A stretch of 64,000 bases of DNA from Leptospira koniambonensis (GTDB taxonomy: Bacteria; Spirochaetota; Leptospiria; Leptospirales; Leptospiraceae): contig NZ_RQFY01000004.1 of NCBI RefSeq assembly GCF_004769555.1, positions 1,488,001 through 1,552,000 on the forward strand, in the 5' to 3' direction. The notes beneath the pieces are model-generated. The model saw only the letters and a list, made by a program, of their open reading frames with translations, searched no databases and was not told the origin of the DNA. The position numbers and the translations under genes were made by a program. Below, one piece after another: positions 1 to 10,555 of this stretch; the stretch's first letter is position 1; every line of letters begins with the position of its first letter.

Positions 1-1740
1 GATTATCTCCCCGAAGAAATCGAAAGGGGAATTTCTATCCAGTCCACTGTGGCCCGGATCCCTTACCCAAATCCTGAAAAGCCTCGTGTCATTCTGCAGT
101 TCGTGGACAATCCAGGGCATTTGGATTTTCAATCCCAAGCAAATGCTTCTTTACTCGTTTCCGATTTTGGACTCGTACTTATTGATTCTTTCGAAGGCTT
201 AAAATCACAGACCTTCCAAAATGTGGAGGCTTTAAGAAAGTCAGGAAAACCAATATTATTTTTTCTAAATAAACTAGATCGCCCAGGCGCAGACATTCTC
301 TCTCCTTTGGTGGATCTGGAAGTAGCATTAGGAAAAGAACCAATCCTGCTATTCAAAGATGATGGAACTATCCCGGTATTAAAGGGAGAAGGAGAAGAGT
401 CGGAACTCCTGCCATTGATAGAATGGGATCACGGACTTTCAGAAGAATATCTCAAGGATCATAACCTTCTTCCTAAGCTTGCTATCAAAGGTTTGGTAAA
501 AGGATTCTGGGAAGGTATAATTTTTCCAGTGCTTGGAGGATCCGCGCTCCAGGGGCTCGGAGTAAATGAATTACTTTCTCTCTTAGAGGTCCTTGCGCAA
601 GGAAAGCCTTCTTCTCCTTCTGCTAAAGAGCAAGCGGGTGTGGCGTTTAAGAGAGAAATTCATCCCGAACTTGGAAAACTTCTTCATTTCCAAACATTGG
701 CTTCCATCAAAGTCGGGGACTTCTTCCTACATGGAGAAACAAAACATAAGATAGAGAACTTATATCAAATTTCCGCAAGAGACTATGAAGAAGTTTCATC
801 AGGTAAAGCGGGAGAACTTCTCGCAACCACATCTCTTTTGGATTGGATCCCAGGGGAAATTCTTTCGAGACATAATATAGAAAACAAAACTCTACTTTCT
901 CCGATCAGAAAACAATTTCAGATCTTAATAGAACCGGAAAAGGAAGAAGATAGACAGGAGCTTTGGGATCGTTTGCAAGATCTGGCCTGGCTGGATGAAG
1001 CAGTAAGCGTAGATATTCTCTCAGAGACTGGGCAATTTCGCTTATCAGGCACAGGTGAGTTACATTTAGAGATCTCTCTTTCTCGTTTGAAAGAGTCTTT
1101 TTTAAAAAGCTTTCAAACGAGTGGAATCAAGGTTGCAAGATTTGCTCTATGGAAAAATTTGGTTCAAAAGGTCGCATTTCAGCATACCGCGTTCGATCAA
1201 AAGATCTCGAGCGGTCCGGTGCTCGCGTCCTTGGAAAGTTCTAACAACTTTTCTAAGGGAGTGCGGTTTAATGTTCAGCTAGCTGATCCAATCAAAGAGG
1301 CGATAACATCCGCATTTACGGAAGTCACCGCCCGCGGGATAGACGGAGAAGAAGTTCTCGGTCTACAAATGATTGTCGAGGGTTACGAGTCTCCGAGTGA
1401 GACAAAGTCTTTCGATCTTTCTTCCCTGATCAAAGTAGCTGTCATCAAAGGTTTAAAGGACATAATTCCGAATCATTCGGATTTCATTGGTCCCCTTTCT
1501 GAGTTAGAGATTCTTACACCGAATCAATATCTCGGAGATATATTGGCCAGTTTGGCCAAGAGGGACGCGAAGATTCGTAAGGTCACTGAGTTGACCGAAG
1601 GGCGTCATTTGATCCAGGCAAGTGCTTCTACGCAAAACTTGCTTGGCTTTAGCGGTGTCCTTAGAAATATGGCACAGGGAAGGGGCGTCCTATCTTTGGA
1701 CACCCTTTTCGACTTTGATAACCATTCTGTATTGTTTTAA
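1..1740 (+). CDS. EF-G/TetM-like translational GTPase, 5' end cut by window
   Basis: The frame is open from base 1, so the gene begins upstream; 579 residues are visible. Seen: switch I RGISIQS (residues 9-15), G3 DNPGHLDF (36-43), G4 NKLDR, a domain III signature SGTGELHLEIS, and a domain V ending with LRNMAQGRG. Known: this domain order is that of ribosome-bound translocation GTPases (EF-G, TetM/TetO). The IQ after the switch I motif and the short G domain resemble the TetM class, and the likely full length (about 630-640 aa) is nearer TetM than the roughly 700 aa of EF-G. G3 has Asn where the family has Thr. It lies 51 bp upstream of tuf. Inference: an EF-G paralogue that helps the ribosome; whether it is the housekeeping fusA or an extra copy cannot be told here. 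Confidence 0.8.
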   Translation, partial: DYLPEEIERGISIQSTVARIPYPNPEKPRVILQFVDNPGHLDFQSQANASLLVSDFGLVLIDSFEGLKSQTFQNVEALRKSGKPILFFLNKLDRPGADILSPLVDLEVALGKEPILLFKDDGTIPVLKGEGEESELLPLIEWDHGLSEEYLKDHNLLPKLAIKGLVKGFWEGIIFPVLGGSALQGLGVNELLSLLEVLAQGKPSSPSAKEQAGVAFKREIHPELGKLLHFQTLASIKVGDFFLHGETKHKIENLYQISARDYEEVSSGKAGELLATTSLLDWIPGEILSRHNIENKTLLSPIRKQFQILIEPEKEEDRQELWDRLQDLAWLDEAVSVDILSETGQFRLSGTGELHLEISLSRLKESFLKSFQTSGIKVARFALWKNLVQKVAFQHTAFDQKISSGPVLASLESSNNFSKGVRFNVQLADPIKEAITSAFTEVTARGIDGEEVLGLQMIVEGYESPSETKSFDLSSLIKVAVIKGLKDIIPNHSDFIGPLSELEILTPNQYLGDILASLAKRDAKIRKVTELTEGRHLIQASASTQNLLGFSGVLRNMAQGRGVLSLDTLFDFDNHSVLF

Positions 1741-1742
1741 CA

Positions 1743-1766
1743 AACAAGTCTGAATTCAGATTTGTT
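1743..1766. promoter_or_regulatory. 24-bp near-perfect palindrome upstream of tuf
   Basis: The arms are centred on GAATTC at 1752-1757, and 11 of the 12 symmetric pairs match (the exception is G1748 against T1761, which would be a G-U pair in RNA). It starts 3 bases after the stop of the EF-G-like gene and ends about 25 bases before the tuf start. It could be an operator or an RNA hairpin for processing or partial termination. No long T-run follows it, so it is not a standard terminator. Confidence 0.4.
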
Positions 1767-1791
1767 AATAAAGTAAGGAGTTAAAAACGCT

Positions 1792-2997
1792 ATGGCTAAG
1801 GAGAAATTCGACAGGTCCAAACCACACTTAAACGTTGGTACAATTGGACACGTTGACCATGGAAAAACCACGCTAACGGCAGCAATCACCACTACGCTTG
1901 CAAAAGTATTGGGTGGAAAAAACAAAGCCGTAGCGTACGACCAAATCGATAACGCACCTGAGGAAAAAGCTCGTGGTATCACCATCGCTACTTCTCACCA
2001 AGAGTACGAGACTGCTAACCGCCACTATGCACACGTAGACTGCCCAGGTCACGCTGACTATGTTAAAAACATGATCACCGGTGCTGCTCAGATGGACGCT
2101 GCGATCCTAGTTGTATCTGCAACTGACGGACCAATGCCTCAAACGAAAGAGCATATCCTGCTCGCTCGTCAGGTAGGTGTTCCTTACATCATCGTATTCA
2201 TCAATAAAGCGGACATGCTTGCTGCTGATGAGCGTGAAGAGATGATCCAAATGGTTGAGATGGATGTTCGTGACTTGTTAAACAAGTACAGCTTCCCTGG
2301 TGATGACACCCCAATCATTTACGGATCCGCTCTTAAAGCTCTTGAAGGCGACGAGTCTGAGTTAGGAGCTCCATCTGTAGTTAAACTAATGGAAGCTCTG
2401 GACACTTACGTTCCGAATCCAAAACGTATCGTTGACAAACCTTTCCTAATGCCAGTAGAGGACGTATTCTCTATCACTGGTCGTGGAACTGTTGCAACTG
2501 GAAGAGTAGAGCAAGGAACTTTGAAAATCAACGATGAAGTTGAAATCGTTGGTGTTCGCCCTACTACTAAAACAGTTGTTACCGGTATCGAGATGTTCCG
2601 TAAACTTTTAGATTCTGCAGAAGCTGGAGACAATATCGGTGCTCTTCTTCGTGGAACTAAAAAAGAAGACATCGAAAGAGGACAGGTTCTTGCTAAGCCA
2701 GGATCAATCACTCCTCACAAAAAATTCAACGCGGAAGTTTACGTTCTTACTAAGGACGAAGGTGGACGTCACACTCCATTCTTCAATAACTACCGTCCAC
2801 AGTTCTATTTCAGAACTACCGACATCACTGGCGTTTGTAACCTACCTAACGGTATGGAAATGGTAATGCCTGGTGACAACGTTACAATGAGCATCGAGTT
2901 GATTCACCCGATCGCTATGGACAAAGGTCTTAAATTCGCGATTCGCGAAGGTGGAAAGACTATCGGTTCTGGCGTAGTGGCTGAGATCACCGAGTAA
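1792..2997 (+). CDS. tuf: Elongation factor Tu
   Basis: EF-Tu is a GTPase that carries aminoacyl-tRNA to the ribosomal A site. At 401 aa it has the usual bacterial length. Seen: P-loop GHVDHGKT (19-26), the RGITI switch I motif, DCPGH as G3, NKAD as G4, and well-conserved domains II and III up to the C-terminal VVAEITE. The ATG is preceded by AAGGAG at about 1775-1780. It opens the ribosomal gene run, with rpsJ starting 10 bp after its stop. Only one tuf copy is visible in the window. Confidence 0.98.
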   Translation: MAKEKFDRSKPHLNVGTIGHVDHGKTTLTAAITTTLAKVLGGKNKAVAYDQIDNAPEEKARGITIATSHQEYETANRHYAHVDCPGHADYVKNMITGAAQMDAAILVVSATDGPMPQTKEHILLARQVGVPYIIVFINKADMLAADEREEMIQMVEMDVRDLLNKYSFPGDDTPIIYGSALKALEGDESELGAPSVVKLMEALDTYVPNPKRIVDKPFLMPVEDVFSITGRGTVATGRVEQGTLKINDEVEIVGVRPTTKTVVTGIEMFRKLLDSAEAGDNIGALLRGTKKEDIERGQVLAKPGSITPHKKFNAEVYVLTKDEGGRHTPFFNNYRPQFYFRTTDITGVCNLPNGMEMVMPGDNVTMSIELIHPIAMDKGLKFAIREGGKTIGSGVVAEITE

Positions 2998-3007
2998 GAG
3001 AAAGGGA

Positions 3008-3316
3008 ATGGCTGGCCAAAAGATCAGAGTAAAGCTTAAAGCTTTCGATCATAAGTTGATCGACCAATCAACTTACGAGATCGTTGCGACTGCCAAAAGG
3101 ACCGGAGCTACTGTCTCCGGTCCGATTCCTCTTCCAACGAAGAAGGAAATATACACAGTCCTCCGTTCTCCACACGTAAACAAAAAATCAAGAGAGCAGT
3201 TTGAGATGAAAACTCACAAAAGGCTCATAGACATTCTGGACACCAATGAAGACACAGTTGAGGCTTTAATGAAGCTGCAACTCCCTGCAGGTGTTTCAGT
3301 GGATATTAAATCCTAA
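3008..3316 (+). CDS. rpsJ: 30S ribosomal protein S10
   Basis: S10 belongs to the head of the 30S subunit and, as NusE, also links NusG/NusB antitermination to the ribosome. The 102-aa product has the usual length (about 102-105). Seen: the start [17 protein letters not shown], the central GPIPLPT loop, and the block [19 protein letters not shown] that contacts 16S rRNA. It follows tuf by 10 bp, with a GAAAGGGA ribosome-binding site between them, and begins the classic S10 operon order (S10-L3-L4-L23-L2-S19-L22-S3-L16-L29-S17). Confidence 0.98.
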   Translation: MAGQKIRVKLKAFDHKLIDQSTYEIVATAKRTGATVSGPIPLPTKKEIYTVLRSPHVNKKSREQFEMKTHKRLIDILDTNEDTVEALMKLQLPAGVSVDIKS

Positions 3317-3327
3317 GGGAAGAAGAA

Positions 3328-3948
3328 ATGGCAAAGGGATTAATCGGTAAAAAGATAGGGATGTCCCAAATCTTCGACGAGCAAGGAAACATTATTCCTG
3401 TAACCGTCTTAGAGGTAGGTCCCTGCGCAGTTTCCCAAGTCAAGTCCGCAGCTACGGACGGTTACGACGCGATACAATTAGCTTATCAGGATGATAAAGA
3501 AAAACACCTGACCAAAGGCGAGATAAAGCATTTGGCAAAAGCAGGCCTTGCTCCTAAGAGAGTGTTGAAGGAATTCCGGAATTTCGGCGAAGAGCCGGCA
3601 GCGGGAGCTGAATTAAAAGCACAAGACGTGTTTGCAGTTTCGGATATTGTAAAAGTTACAGGAACCAGCAAAGGTAAAGGTTTCCAAGGTGTTATCAAAA
3701 GATACGGACACCATGGTGGACCAGGAGCTCACGGTTCTCGTTTTCATAGACATCCAGGATCCATGGGATCCAACACCACTCCAGGTAGAGTATTCAAAGG
3801 TCGTAAATTACCGGGCCGTATGGGTTTTGATACAAAGACTGTATTGAACCTGAAAGTGGTTCGTATTCACGAAGCAGAAAATTTGGTTTTTGTAAGCGGA
3901 TCCGTTCCGGGTCGTGCAAACTCCATCATCACTATTGAGAAGATATAA
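3328..3948 (+). CDS. rplC: 50S ribosomal protein L3
   Basis: L3 is an early-assembly 50S protein whose long loop reaches the peptidyl transferase centre. The 206-aa product has the usual length. Seen: the N-terminal [13 protein letters not shown] signature, and the central loop from about residue 125 with [10 protein letters not shown] and [15 protein letters not shown]. By motif alignment with E. coli L3, the glutamine that PrmB methylates in GQNQTPG is a threonine here. The gene lies between rpsJ (11 bp) and rplD (15 bp) and is probably co-transcribed with them. Confidence 0.98.
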   Translation: MAKGLIGKKIGMSQIFDEQGNIIPVTVLEVGPCAVSQVKSAATDGYDAIQLAYQDDKEKHLTKGEIKHLAKAGLAPKRVLKEFRNFGEEPAAGAELKAQDVFAVSDIVKVTGTSKGKGFQGVIKRYGHHGGPGAHGSRFHRHPGSMGSNTTPGRVFKGRKLPGRMGFDTKTVLNLKVVRIHEAENLVFVSGSVPGRANSIITIEKI

Positions 3949-3963
3949 AGACCGCGGTTAGTC

Positions 3964-4599
3964 ATGAAAGCACAGAAGTATTCAAAAGAAGGAAAACTGC
4001 TCTCGGAAATCGAACTTCCTGCATCGTTGTTCGAATCCAAATATAGCAGTGGCGCGATTTACGACGCCATCAAAGCGGAGAATGCTAACCTTCGCTCCGG
4101 GAATCATCATACCAAAACTCGCTCGGAAGTTTCCGGGGGTGGTAAAAAGCCTTGGTCCCAAAAAGGAACTGGTAGAGCTCGTCAAGGTTCTATCCGTGCT
4201 CCTCAGTGGGTGGGCGGTGGTACTGTTCACGGACCTCGCAAGAGAGATTATTCATATAACGTTTCTCCAAAAGTGAAACGCAGAGCGGTTCTTTCCGTTT
4301 TGAATAAGAAAGCTCAAGACGCGGTCATTAAAGTAATAGAAGATCTGGATCCAAAAGAATTCAGCACAAAAGCATTCTCTACTTTATTCAGCAATATCGG
4401 ACTAAAGAACACCGGAGTGATCGGATTCTTAGTAGATGGAGAGAACGATTTCCTTAAAAAGTCAGTTCGTAATATCCCTACTGTAAAATACATCAACTCT
4501 AAACGTATCGCAGTTCGTGACATTCTATATAATAGAAATCTTGTGATCACTGAAGCGGCTTTGGGAGAAATTCTCAAACATTACGGAGAAGGAAAATGA
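3964..4599 (+). CDS. rplD: 50S ribosomal protein L4
   Basis: L4 lines the narrowest part of the peptide exit tunnel; in enterobacteria it also represses the S10 operon. The 211-aa product has the usual length. Seen: the basic tunnel loop from about residue 45, with [20 protein letters not shown] and [13 protein letters not shown], followed by the globular C-terminal part. Its stop overlaps the rplW start by 4 bases (ATGA), indicating translational coupling. No S10 leader hairpin of the E. coli type can be identified with confidence upstream of rpsJ. Confidence 0.97.
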   Translation: MKAQKYSKEGKLLSEIELPASLFESKYSSGAIYDAIKAENANLRSGNHHTKTRSEVSGGGKKPWSQKGTGRARQGSIRAPQWVGGGTVHGPRKRDYSYNVSPKVKRRAVLSVLNKKAQDAVIKVIEDLDPKEFSTKAFSTLFSNIGLKNTGVIGFLVDGENDFLKKSVRNIPTVKYINSKRIAVRDILYNRNLVITEAALGEILKHYGEGK

Positions 4600-4904
4600 A
4601 TCTTAACGAAGTAATTTTATCTCCGATCATCACAGAGAAGTCTCAAGATCTTGAGACTATCGGTGAAAAAGCCGGTAAAAGAACCGTAAAATACACAGTG
4701 GAGATCCATCCTAGAGCAAACAAAACTCTAGTAAAGGAAGCTTTCCGCAAAATTTACAATGTAGTACCTTCTTCCGTAAACATCCAAGTGTATCGCGGAA
4801 AGATAAAAAGATTCCGTCATCTACCTGCTCCTAAAGCTCATTGGAAAAAAGCAATCGTGACTTTCCAAGACGGCGCGAGCATCGACTTCGGAAAGGAAGC
4901 ATAA
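4596..4904 (+). CDS. rplW: 50S ribosomal protein L23
   Basis: L23 sits at the exit of the peptide tunnel, where trigger factor and SRP dock. The 102-aa product fits the family (about 95-105). Seen: an N-terminal [11 protein letters not shown] signature, the block [19 protein letters not shown], and a short loop region before the C-terminal strand. The start codon lies inside the end of rplD (ATGA overlap), and rplB begins 3 bp after the stop, so all three are probably coupled. Confidence 0.97.
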   Translation: MNLNEVILSPIITEKSQDLETIGEKAGKRTVKYTVEIHPRANKTLVKEAFRKIYNVVPSSVNIQVYRGKIKRFRHLPAPKAHWKKAIVTFQDGASIDFGKEA

Positions 4905-4907
4905 GAA

Positions 4908-5747
4908 ATGGGAATTAAAAAGTTTAAACCCGTTACTGCCGCCAGCCGTTTTAAATCGGTATTAACCTTCGAGGAAATCACCGAGACAGAACCGTACCGC
5001 CCTTTAACGATCAGCTTAAATTACAAAGCAGGTCGCGGAGAAGGTGGTAAAATTGCGGTTCGCAGAAAAGGCGGAAGAGTAAAACGCAAATATCGTATCA
5101 TCGACTTCAAACGTCGCAAAGTAGGAATTACTGCTACAGTTAAAACTGTTGAGTATGATCCATACCGCTCGGCGTTTATTTCTCTCGTTAGTTACTCTGA
5201 CGGAGAATACGCTTATATCCTAAATGCTGAAGGCATGAAAGTTGGAGACAAAGTTTCCAATGGAGAAGGCGCTGAAATCAAAGTTGGAAACGCACTTCCA
5301 CTTGGAAAAATTCCTCCAGGCACTAATGTGCATAACGTGGAATTGAAAATTGGAAGAGGCGGACAAATCGCAAGAACTGCAGGATCCTTCGCTACTATTG
5401 CAGGTAGAGACGGAGAATATGTTCTTCTTAAACTTCCAAGCTCCGAAGTTCGTAAAGTTCACCAAAACTGCTACGCTACTATCGGAATTTGCAGCAATAG
5501 AGATCATAACCTTGTTTCGATCGGTAAAGCTGGTAGAAACAGATGGTTGGGAAAACGTCCTAAGGTCAGAGGGGTTGTAATGAACCCAGTTGATCACCCA
5601 CATGGTGGTGGTGAAGGACGTACTTCTGGAGGACGTCACCCGGTGACTCCTTGGGGTATTCCAACTAAAGGATACAAAACTCGTCGTAGGGCTAAACCTT
5701 CTGACAAGTTCATTATCCAGAAGAGAAAGGGAAATAGGAGCAGGTAA
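4908..5747 (+). CDS. rplB: 50S ribosomal protein L2
   Basis: L2 is one of the most conserved 50S proteins and is needed for subunit joining and the peptidyl transferase centre. The 279-aa product is close to the usual 273-280. Seen: the N-terminal RNA-binding region with [15 protein letters not shown], a central SH3-like part, and the C-terminal signature [14 protein letters not shown] near residue 225, which holds the His important for activity. The ATG follows a GGAAGC-AAGAA spacer directly after rplW. Confidence 0.98.
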   Translation: MGIKKFKPVTAASRFKSVLTFEEITETEPYRPLTISLNYKAGRGEGGKIAVRRKGGRVKRKYRIIDFKRRKVGITATVKTVEYDPYRSAFISLVSYSDGEYAYILNAEGMKVGDKVSNGEGAEIKVGNALPLGKIPPGTNVHNVELKIGRGGQIARTAGSFATIAGRDGEYVLLKLPSSEVRKVHQNCYATIGICSNRDHNLVSIGKAGRNRWLGKRPKVRGVVMNPVDHPHGGGEGRTSGGRHPVTPWGIPTKGYKTRRRAKPSDKFIIQKRKGNRSR

Positions 5748-5752
5748 TCATC

Positions 5753-6363
<611 letters not shown>

Positions 6364-6374
6364 TAGGGGAAATC

Positions 6375-7052
6375 ATGGGACAGAAAGTTAACCCAATCGG
6401 ACTTCGTATCGGAATTACCCGCGGATGGGATTCCATCTGGTTCTCGCAAGCAGACTACAAAAAGAACCTGCACGAAGATATTAGAATTCGTAGATTTATC
6501 CAAGGCCGTTTCAAAGAAGCAGGCGTTGTAAAAGTAGTAGTGGAGCGTTTCCCTGAGAAGATCAACGTTAACCTGCACACTGCTAAACCAGGTGTGGTGA
6601 TCGGTAAAAACGGAGCGAATATCGAAGCCGTTAAAAAAGTTCTTAAGACTATGACCGAAAAACCTCTTAATCTTAACATTATCGAAGTTAAGAAGCCTGA
6701 GACTATTGCACAATGTATCGCTGAGTCTATCGCGATCCAAATCCAAGAGCGTCAACCGTTCCGCCGCGTGATGAAACAAGAACTTCGTCGTGCGATGAGA
6801 GGTGGAGTAGAAGGAATTAAGATCCTTATCTCTGGACGTTTGAACGGAGCAGATATGGCTCGTCGCGAAGGTTATCGTGAAGGAAGAATTCCTCTTCATA
6901 CCCTTAGAGCGAAAATCGATCTAGGATTCCGTGAAGCAAGCACCACTTTCGGACAAATCGGAGTGAAAGTTTGGACTTACACTGGAGACTTCATCAACAG
7001 TAAAGAAGAGTCCGAAGAAGATAAATACGCCGTTAAAAGAAGGACCAACTGA
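6375..7052 (+). CDS. rpsC: 30S ribosomal protein S3
   Basis: S3 is part of the mRNA entry tunnel and its helicase activity. The 225-aa product fits the family (about 210-235). Seen: the N-terminal [15 protein letters not shown], a KH-type RNA-binding fold with the loop GKNGANIE near residue 76-83, and the C-terminal domain with [20 protein letters not shown]. The tail is charged ([16 protein letters not shown]). A long reading frame on the other strand here is only a shadow of this gene. rplP follows after 30 bp. Confidence 0.98.
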   Translation: MGQKVNPIGLRIGITRGWDSIWFSQADYKKNLHEDIRIRRFIQGRFKEAGVVKVVVERFPEKINVNLHTAKPGVVIGKNGANIEAVKKVLKTMTEKPLNLNIIEVKKPETIAQCIAESIAIQIQERQPFRRVMKQELRRAMRGGVEGIKILISGRLNGADMARREGYREGRIPLHTLRAKIDLGFREASTTFGQIGVKVWTYTGDFINSKEESEEDKYAVKRRTN

Positions 7053-7082
7053 TCGTCTTTGATGATCCAAAGGTAAAAAACG

Positions 7083-7496
7083 ATGTTATCACCTAAAAGA
7101 GTTAAGTTCAGAAAAAGACAAAGAGGCCGCTTAAAGGGAACCGATGAACGTGGTTCTAAAGTGTCCTTCGGAGAGTTCGGTCTTAAAGCCGTTACTTCCG
7201 GACGTTTGACTGCAAGACAGATCGAAGCGGCGAGGATCACTATTAACCGTCAGGTAAAAAGAGGCGGGAAACTTTGGATTAGGATTTTCCCTCATCTACC
7301 TATTACTAAAAAACCAGCGGAAACTCGTATGGGTAAAGGTAAAGGTAACCCTGAATTCTGGATCGCAGAGATCAGACCTGGTAGAGTTTTATTCGAAATG
7401 AGCGGAATCGATGAAGCGACCGCTAAAAAAGCTTTGGACCTGGCTGCTTATAAACTGCCTGTTCAAACTGAATTCGTGAAGAGGTCTACGCTGTGA
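7083..7496 (+). CDS. rplP: 50S ribosomal protein L16
   Basis: L16 helps place the acceptor end of A-site tRNA. The 137-aa product has the usual length. Seen: the conserved start [15 protein letters not shown], a middle [19 protein letters not shown], and the loop [11 protein letters not shown] that contacts tRNA. The TGA stop overlaps the GTG start of rpmC (GTGA at 7493-7496). The 30-bp space after rpsC contains AAAGGTAAAAAACG, a weak ribosome-binding site. Confidence 0.98.
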   Translation: MLSPKRVKFRKRQRGRLKGTDERGSKVSFGEFGLKAVTSGRLTARQIEAARITINRQVKRGGKLWIRIFPHLPITKKPAETRMGKGKGNPEFWIAEIRPGRVLFEMSGIDEATAKKALDLAAYKLPVQTEFVKRSTL

Positions 7497-7795
7497 AAAA
7501 GATCAAACTCGCAGAGTTGAAAGACGCAGAAATTTTAGCACAATTGGAAGATGCTTACAAAATCATTCGTACAGCACGTTTCCAATACGGAGTTGCTCGT
7601 TCTTTGGAGAACCCGAAGGTGATTACTAACGCGAAGAAAAAAATCGCACGCCTTCTAACTATCCAAAAGACCAGAGAGTTAGCTGCGAAGTCTGGCACTA
7701 CTAAAGCTAGACGTTATTCAAGAGCTACTCGTAAGACGCAAGCTTTAGCAAAGTCAAATGCTTCTGCTAAGAAAGCTGCTAAAGGAACGAACTGA
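7493..7795 (+). CDS. rpmC: 50S ribosomal protein L29 with basic C-terminal tail
   Basis: L29 is a two-helix protein near the tunnel exit. The core (residues 1 to about 65) shows the family pattern, with [16 protein letters not shown] and [17 protein letters not shown]. The product is 100 aa, about 30 more than usual, because of a tail rich in Lys, Ala, Arg and Ser (from about residue 66). The GTG start overlaps the rplP stop by 4 bases. The tail probably binds rRNA; similar basic extensions occur on S11 and L17 in this same run. Confidence 0.93.
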   Translation: MKKIKLAELKDAEILAQLEDAYKIIRTARFQYGVARSLENPKVITNAKKKIARLLTIQKTRELAAKSGTTKARRYSRATRKTQALAKSNASAKKAAKGTN

Positions 7796-7797
7796 TT

Positions 7798-8067
7798 ATG
7801 GAAACTGCAAAGAAGCATATAAAAAAATCACTTCTTAGCGAAGGTAAAGTAGTAAGCACTGCTATGGACAAAACCCTAGTGATGCTTGTAGAGGCTCGTA
7901 AGACTCACCCTAAGTTTAAGAAGATCGTTCGTAGAACCGTTAAAATGAAGGTTCATGACGAAAGAAATGAGTGCCAAGTAGGAGATAGAATCCTGGCGAT
8001 TGAAACCAGACCTCTATCCCGTGAAAAGCGTCACCGTCTATTTAAGATCGTAGAAAAGGCAAAGTAA
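7798..8067 (+). CDS. rpsQ: 30S ribosomal protein S17
   Basis: S17 is a primary 16S rRNA binder with an OB fold. The 89-aa product has the usual length (about 84-90). Seen: [21 protein letters not shown] at the start of the fold, and the conserved block [30 protein letters not shown]. It follows rpmC by 2 bp and is followed by rplN after 1 bp. It closes the S10-type group and leads directly into the spc-type group (rplN onward) without a break. Confidence 0.97.
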   Translation: METAKKHIKKSLLSEGKVVSTAMDKTLVMLVEARKTHPKFKKIVRRTVKMKVHDERNECQVGDRILAIETRPLSREKRHRLFKIVEKAK

Positions 8068-8068
8068 G

Positions 8069-8461
8069 ATGATCCAACAGGAAACCATCCTCCAAGTCGC
8101 CGATAACTCCGGAATCAAAAGAGTTATGTGTATTAAAGTCTTAGGAGGCTCTAAAAAACGTTACGCCTCCGTAGGAGACGAGATCATCGTCGCCGTTAAA
8201 GATGCACAACCTGCTTATGGGTTAAAAGATTCCACGGGGAAAAAGGTCCATAACAAGGCCGTTCAGCGTGCAGTAGTCGTCAGAACTAAAAAAGAGATTC
8301 GTCGTCCAGATGGTTCTTATATTCGTTTCGATGATAATGCAGTCGCAATTATCGACGACAAAGGAAACCCGAAAGGGACCCGTATTTTCGGGCCAGTAGC
8401 TCGCGAACTTCGCGATAAAAAATACGCTAAGATCATCTCCCTAGCGCCGGAGGTTTTATAA
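8069..8461 (+). CDS. rplN: 50S ribosomal protein L14
   Basis: L14 lies at the subunit interface and contacts 16S rRNA and RsfS. The product is 130 aa against the usual 122. Seen: the start [15 protein letters not shown], the core [21 protein letters not shown], and the C-terminal [28 protein letters not shown]. The extra residues sit in an inserted loop after VKDAQPA. The last base of its stop is the first base of the rplX ATG (8461). Confidence 0.97.
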   Translation: MIQQETILQVADNSGIKRVMCIKVLGGSKKRYASVGDEIIVAVKDAQPAYGLKDSTGKKVHNKAVQRAVVVRTKKEIRRPDGSYIRFDDNAVAIIDDKGNPKGTRIFGPVARELRDKKYAKIISLAPEVL

Positions 8462-8814
8462 TGTCTAAGCTGACGTATCGGGGATCCGAATATACAAAAT
8501 TCAAATCCGTTCGCCTTCACAAAGATGACGAAGTAGTTGTCATCGCAGGAAAAGAGAAGGGAAAAAAAGGCAAGATCCTAGTAATCGATAAGAAAAGGGA
8601 TCGTGTAGTAGTAGAAGGACTGAACAAACGTAAACGTTTCTTAAGACCTACCCAAGAGAACCCTCAAGGTGGTGTTGTTGAAGTGGAAGCTCCAATGCAC
8701 ATCTCCAATGTAATGTTCTACGACTCCAAGAAGAAGAAAGGAGTTCGTTTGGGCTACCAAGAGAACAAAGGTAAAAAAGTCCGCGTTTCTAAGCCGGAAG
8801 GGAAAGAGATCTAA
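8461..8814 (+). CDS. rplX: 50S ribosomal protein L24
   Basis: L24 starts 50S assembly on the 5' end of 23S rRNA. The 117-aa product is slightly longer than the usual 102-105, by about 12 N-terminal residues. Seen: the KOW motif [24 protein letters not shown] (in two parts around residues 18-40), and the later [19 protein letters not shown]. It overlaps the rplN stop by one base, and rplE follows 3 bp after its stop. Confidence 0.96.
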   Translation: MSKLTYRGSEYTKFKSVRLHKDDEVVVIAGKEKGKKGKILVIDKKRDRVVVEGLNKRKRFLRPTQENPQGGVVEVEAPMHISNVMFYDSKKKKGVRLGYQENKGKKVRVSKPEGKEI

Positions 8815-8817
8815 GTC

Positions 8818-9369
8818 ATGGCAGCAGCTAGATTAAGAGATAAATACGGGAAAGAAATCGTTCCCGCTCTTCAGAAACAATTTAACTTCAAGTCCATTAT
8901 GCAAGTTCCTCGTTTGGAAAAAATCGTTCTAAACGTGGGAATGGGTGAGGCTCATACCAACCCTAAAGCATTGGAAGCGGCTGTAGAAGAACTCGCATTG
9001 ATCACCGGACAACGCCCGGTTAAAACCAAGGCTAAAAAATCCATCGCAGGATTCAAACTCCGCGAAGGTATGAGCCTCGGCACCACAGTTACCCTACGTG
9101 GAAACTATATGTATGAGTTTCTAGATCGTTTGGTGAACGTGGCTCTACCAAGGGTGCGTGACTTTAAAGGAGTTTCCGAGAAAGGTTTTGACGGACGAGG
9201 AAACTACAACTTCAGCATCAAAGAACAAATCATCTTCCCAGAGATCAAAGTGGATAAGATCAACACTCTCTATGGAATGAACCTGACCTTCGTAACGAAC
9301 ACCAAGGTAGACGCAGAAGCTTATAGCCTTCTCACTGCTTTCGGTATGCCGTTCCGGAACCTGAGATAA
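8818..9369 (+). CDS. rplE: 50S ribosomal protein L5
   Basis: L5 binds 5S rRNA and forms the central protuberance together with L18. The 183-aa product has the usual length (about 178-183). Seen: [17 protein letters not shown], the [23 protein letters not shown] stretch (in parts), and [18 protein letters not shown] near residue 125. It follows rplX by 3 bp. The next gene, rpsN, begins 13 bp downstream after an AAGGAGCC ribosome-binding site. Confidence 0.98.
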   Translation: MAAARLRDKYGKEIVPALQKQFNFKSIMQVPRLEKIVLNVGMGEAHTNPKALEAAVEELALITGQRPVKTKAKKSIAGFKLREGMSLGTTVTLRGNYMYEFLDRLVNVALPRVRDFKGVSEKGFDGRGNYNFSIKEQIIFPEIKVDKINTLYGMNLTFVTNTKVDAEAYSLLTAFGMPFRNLR

Positions 9370-9382
9370 GGAGCCCGCAATC

Positions 9383-9568
9383 ATGGCTAAGACCTCTTTA
9401 ATCGAAAGACATAAGAAAAAAAAGAAATTCAAAGTAAGGGTTCACAATCGTTGCCCACTTTGCGGACGCCCTCGCGGTTACCTAAGAAGATTCGACATGT
9501 GCAGAATTTGCTTCCGGAAGCTTGCTAGCCAAGCTCAAATCCCGGGAGTAGTTAAGGCATCTTGGTAA
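9383..9568 (+). CDS. rpsN: 30S ribosomal protein S14, zinc-binding type Z
   Basis: S14 is in the 30S head. At 61 aa this is the short type (type Z), which keeps zinc ligands, rather than the roughly 100-aa type. Seen: [20 protein letters not shown] gives a CxxC-x12-CxxC zinc ribbon (around residues 25-43), and the C-terminus is IPGVVKASW, normal for type Z. The N-terminus is very basic. With L36 (also CxxC type) it marks a zinc-dependent ribosomal set in this operon. Confidence 0.97.
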   Translation: MAKTSLIERHKKKKKFKVRVHNRCPLCGRPRGYLRRFDMCRICFRKLASQAQIPGVVKASW

Positions 9569-9586
9569 GGACTGGAGGACATTATA

Positions 9587-9985
9587 ATGAGTTTATCTGA
9601 TCCAATTGGTGATATGCTGACCCGCATTCGTAATGCTGGTCGTGCGAAACATGAAAGTTGTGTGATTCCAGGAAGTAAGATCAAACGTTCTATTCTGGAA
9701 TTATTGAAAGAAGAAGGATTTATCAACGGCTATGAGCCGGTGACTAACGGAAGTTTCGAAGATTTCAAAGTTGCTTTGAAATACGATGTAACCAAAAGAC
9801 CAGTGATCCGCGAGTTAGTTCGTGTATCTAAACCAGGTCGTAGAGTTTACATGAAAAGCGAAGAGATCCGCCCGTATAAAAACAATATGGGAACTATGAT
9901 TCTCTCCACTTCCAAGGGAGTTATGACCGGCAAAAAAGCTCGGAAATTACGCGTAGGAGGAGAGGTTATCTGTAAACTCTCTTAA
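9587..9985 (+). CDS. rpsH: 30S ribosomal protein S8
   Basis: S8 binds the central domain of 16S rRNA; in E. coli it also represses the spc operon. The 132-aa product has the usual length. Seen: the start [20 protein letters not shown], the middle [16 protein letters not shown], and the C-terminal signature [23 protein letters not shown]. The GGAGGA ribosome-binding site at 9572-9577 is the clearest one nearby. rplF starts 26 bp after the stop. Confidence 0.98.
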   Translation: MSLSDPIGDMLTRIRNAGRAKHESCVIPGSKIKRSILELLKEEGFINGYEPVTNGSFEDFKVALKYDVTKRPVIRELVRVSKPGRRVYMKSEEIRPYKNNMGTMILSTSKGVMTGKKARKLRVGGEVICKLS

Positions 9986-10011
9986 GAGTGACGGAAAACT
10001 TATAAAGACCT

Positions 10012-10551
10012 ATGTCCAGGATTGGAAAAGCAGAAATCAAACTTCCGGATAAAGTGGAAGTAAAACAGGACAGCACCGTAATTAAAGTGAAAGGTCCTCT
10101 AGGCGAGTTACAAACTCCTATTTTTGCAGGACTCTCTTTGAAAAGCGAGGGTGGAATTGTAAAATTAGAAAGATCCAGCGAAGAGCAAAACGTAGTAGCT
10201 CTTCACGGATTAACCCGAGCTCTTCTTATGAATAGTGTAAAGGGTGTGACCGCTGGTTGGGAAAAAAACCTGGAAATCACAGGGGTTGGTTATCGTGCTG
10301 CTAAGCGCGGTGAAGATCTGGTGATGAACCTTGGATATTCCCACGAGGTTGTTTACAAAGCTCCTAAAGGAATTAAGATCGAAGTCATTGAACAAGTGAA
10401 GATCAAAATTTCTGGGATCGACAAACAACTAGTCGGACAAGTTGCGGCAGATATCCGTTCTAAGAGACCTCCTGAGCCTTACAAAGGTAAAGGGATCAAG
10501 TATAACGACGAATTTATCAAGAGAAAGGCCGGAAAAACCGGTAAGAAGTAA
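10012..10551 (+). CDS. rplF: 50S ribosomal protein L6
   Basis: L6 lies by the sarcin-ricin loop, near the factor-binding site. The 179-aa product has the usual length. Seen: the start [16 protein letters not shown], two repeated alpha/beta halves, and the C-terminal signature [13 protein letters not shown] near residue 152. rplR begins 4 bp after its stop. Confidence 0.98.
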   Translation: MSRIGKAEIKLPDKVEVKQDSTVIKVKGPLGELQTPIFAGLSLKSEGGIVKLERSSEEQNVVALHGLTRALLMNSVKGVTAGWEKNLEITGVGYRAAKRGEDLVMNLGYSHEVVYKAPKGIKIEVIEQVKIKISGIDKQLVGQVAADIRSKRPPEPYKGKGIKYNDEFIKRKAGKTGKK

Positions 10552-10555
10552 GGCC

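Noticed and set aside
10442..10555. Upstream extension of rplR inside rplF
   Set aside because: L18 proteins are about 120 aa, and the ATG at 10556 gives that length with a normal start.
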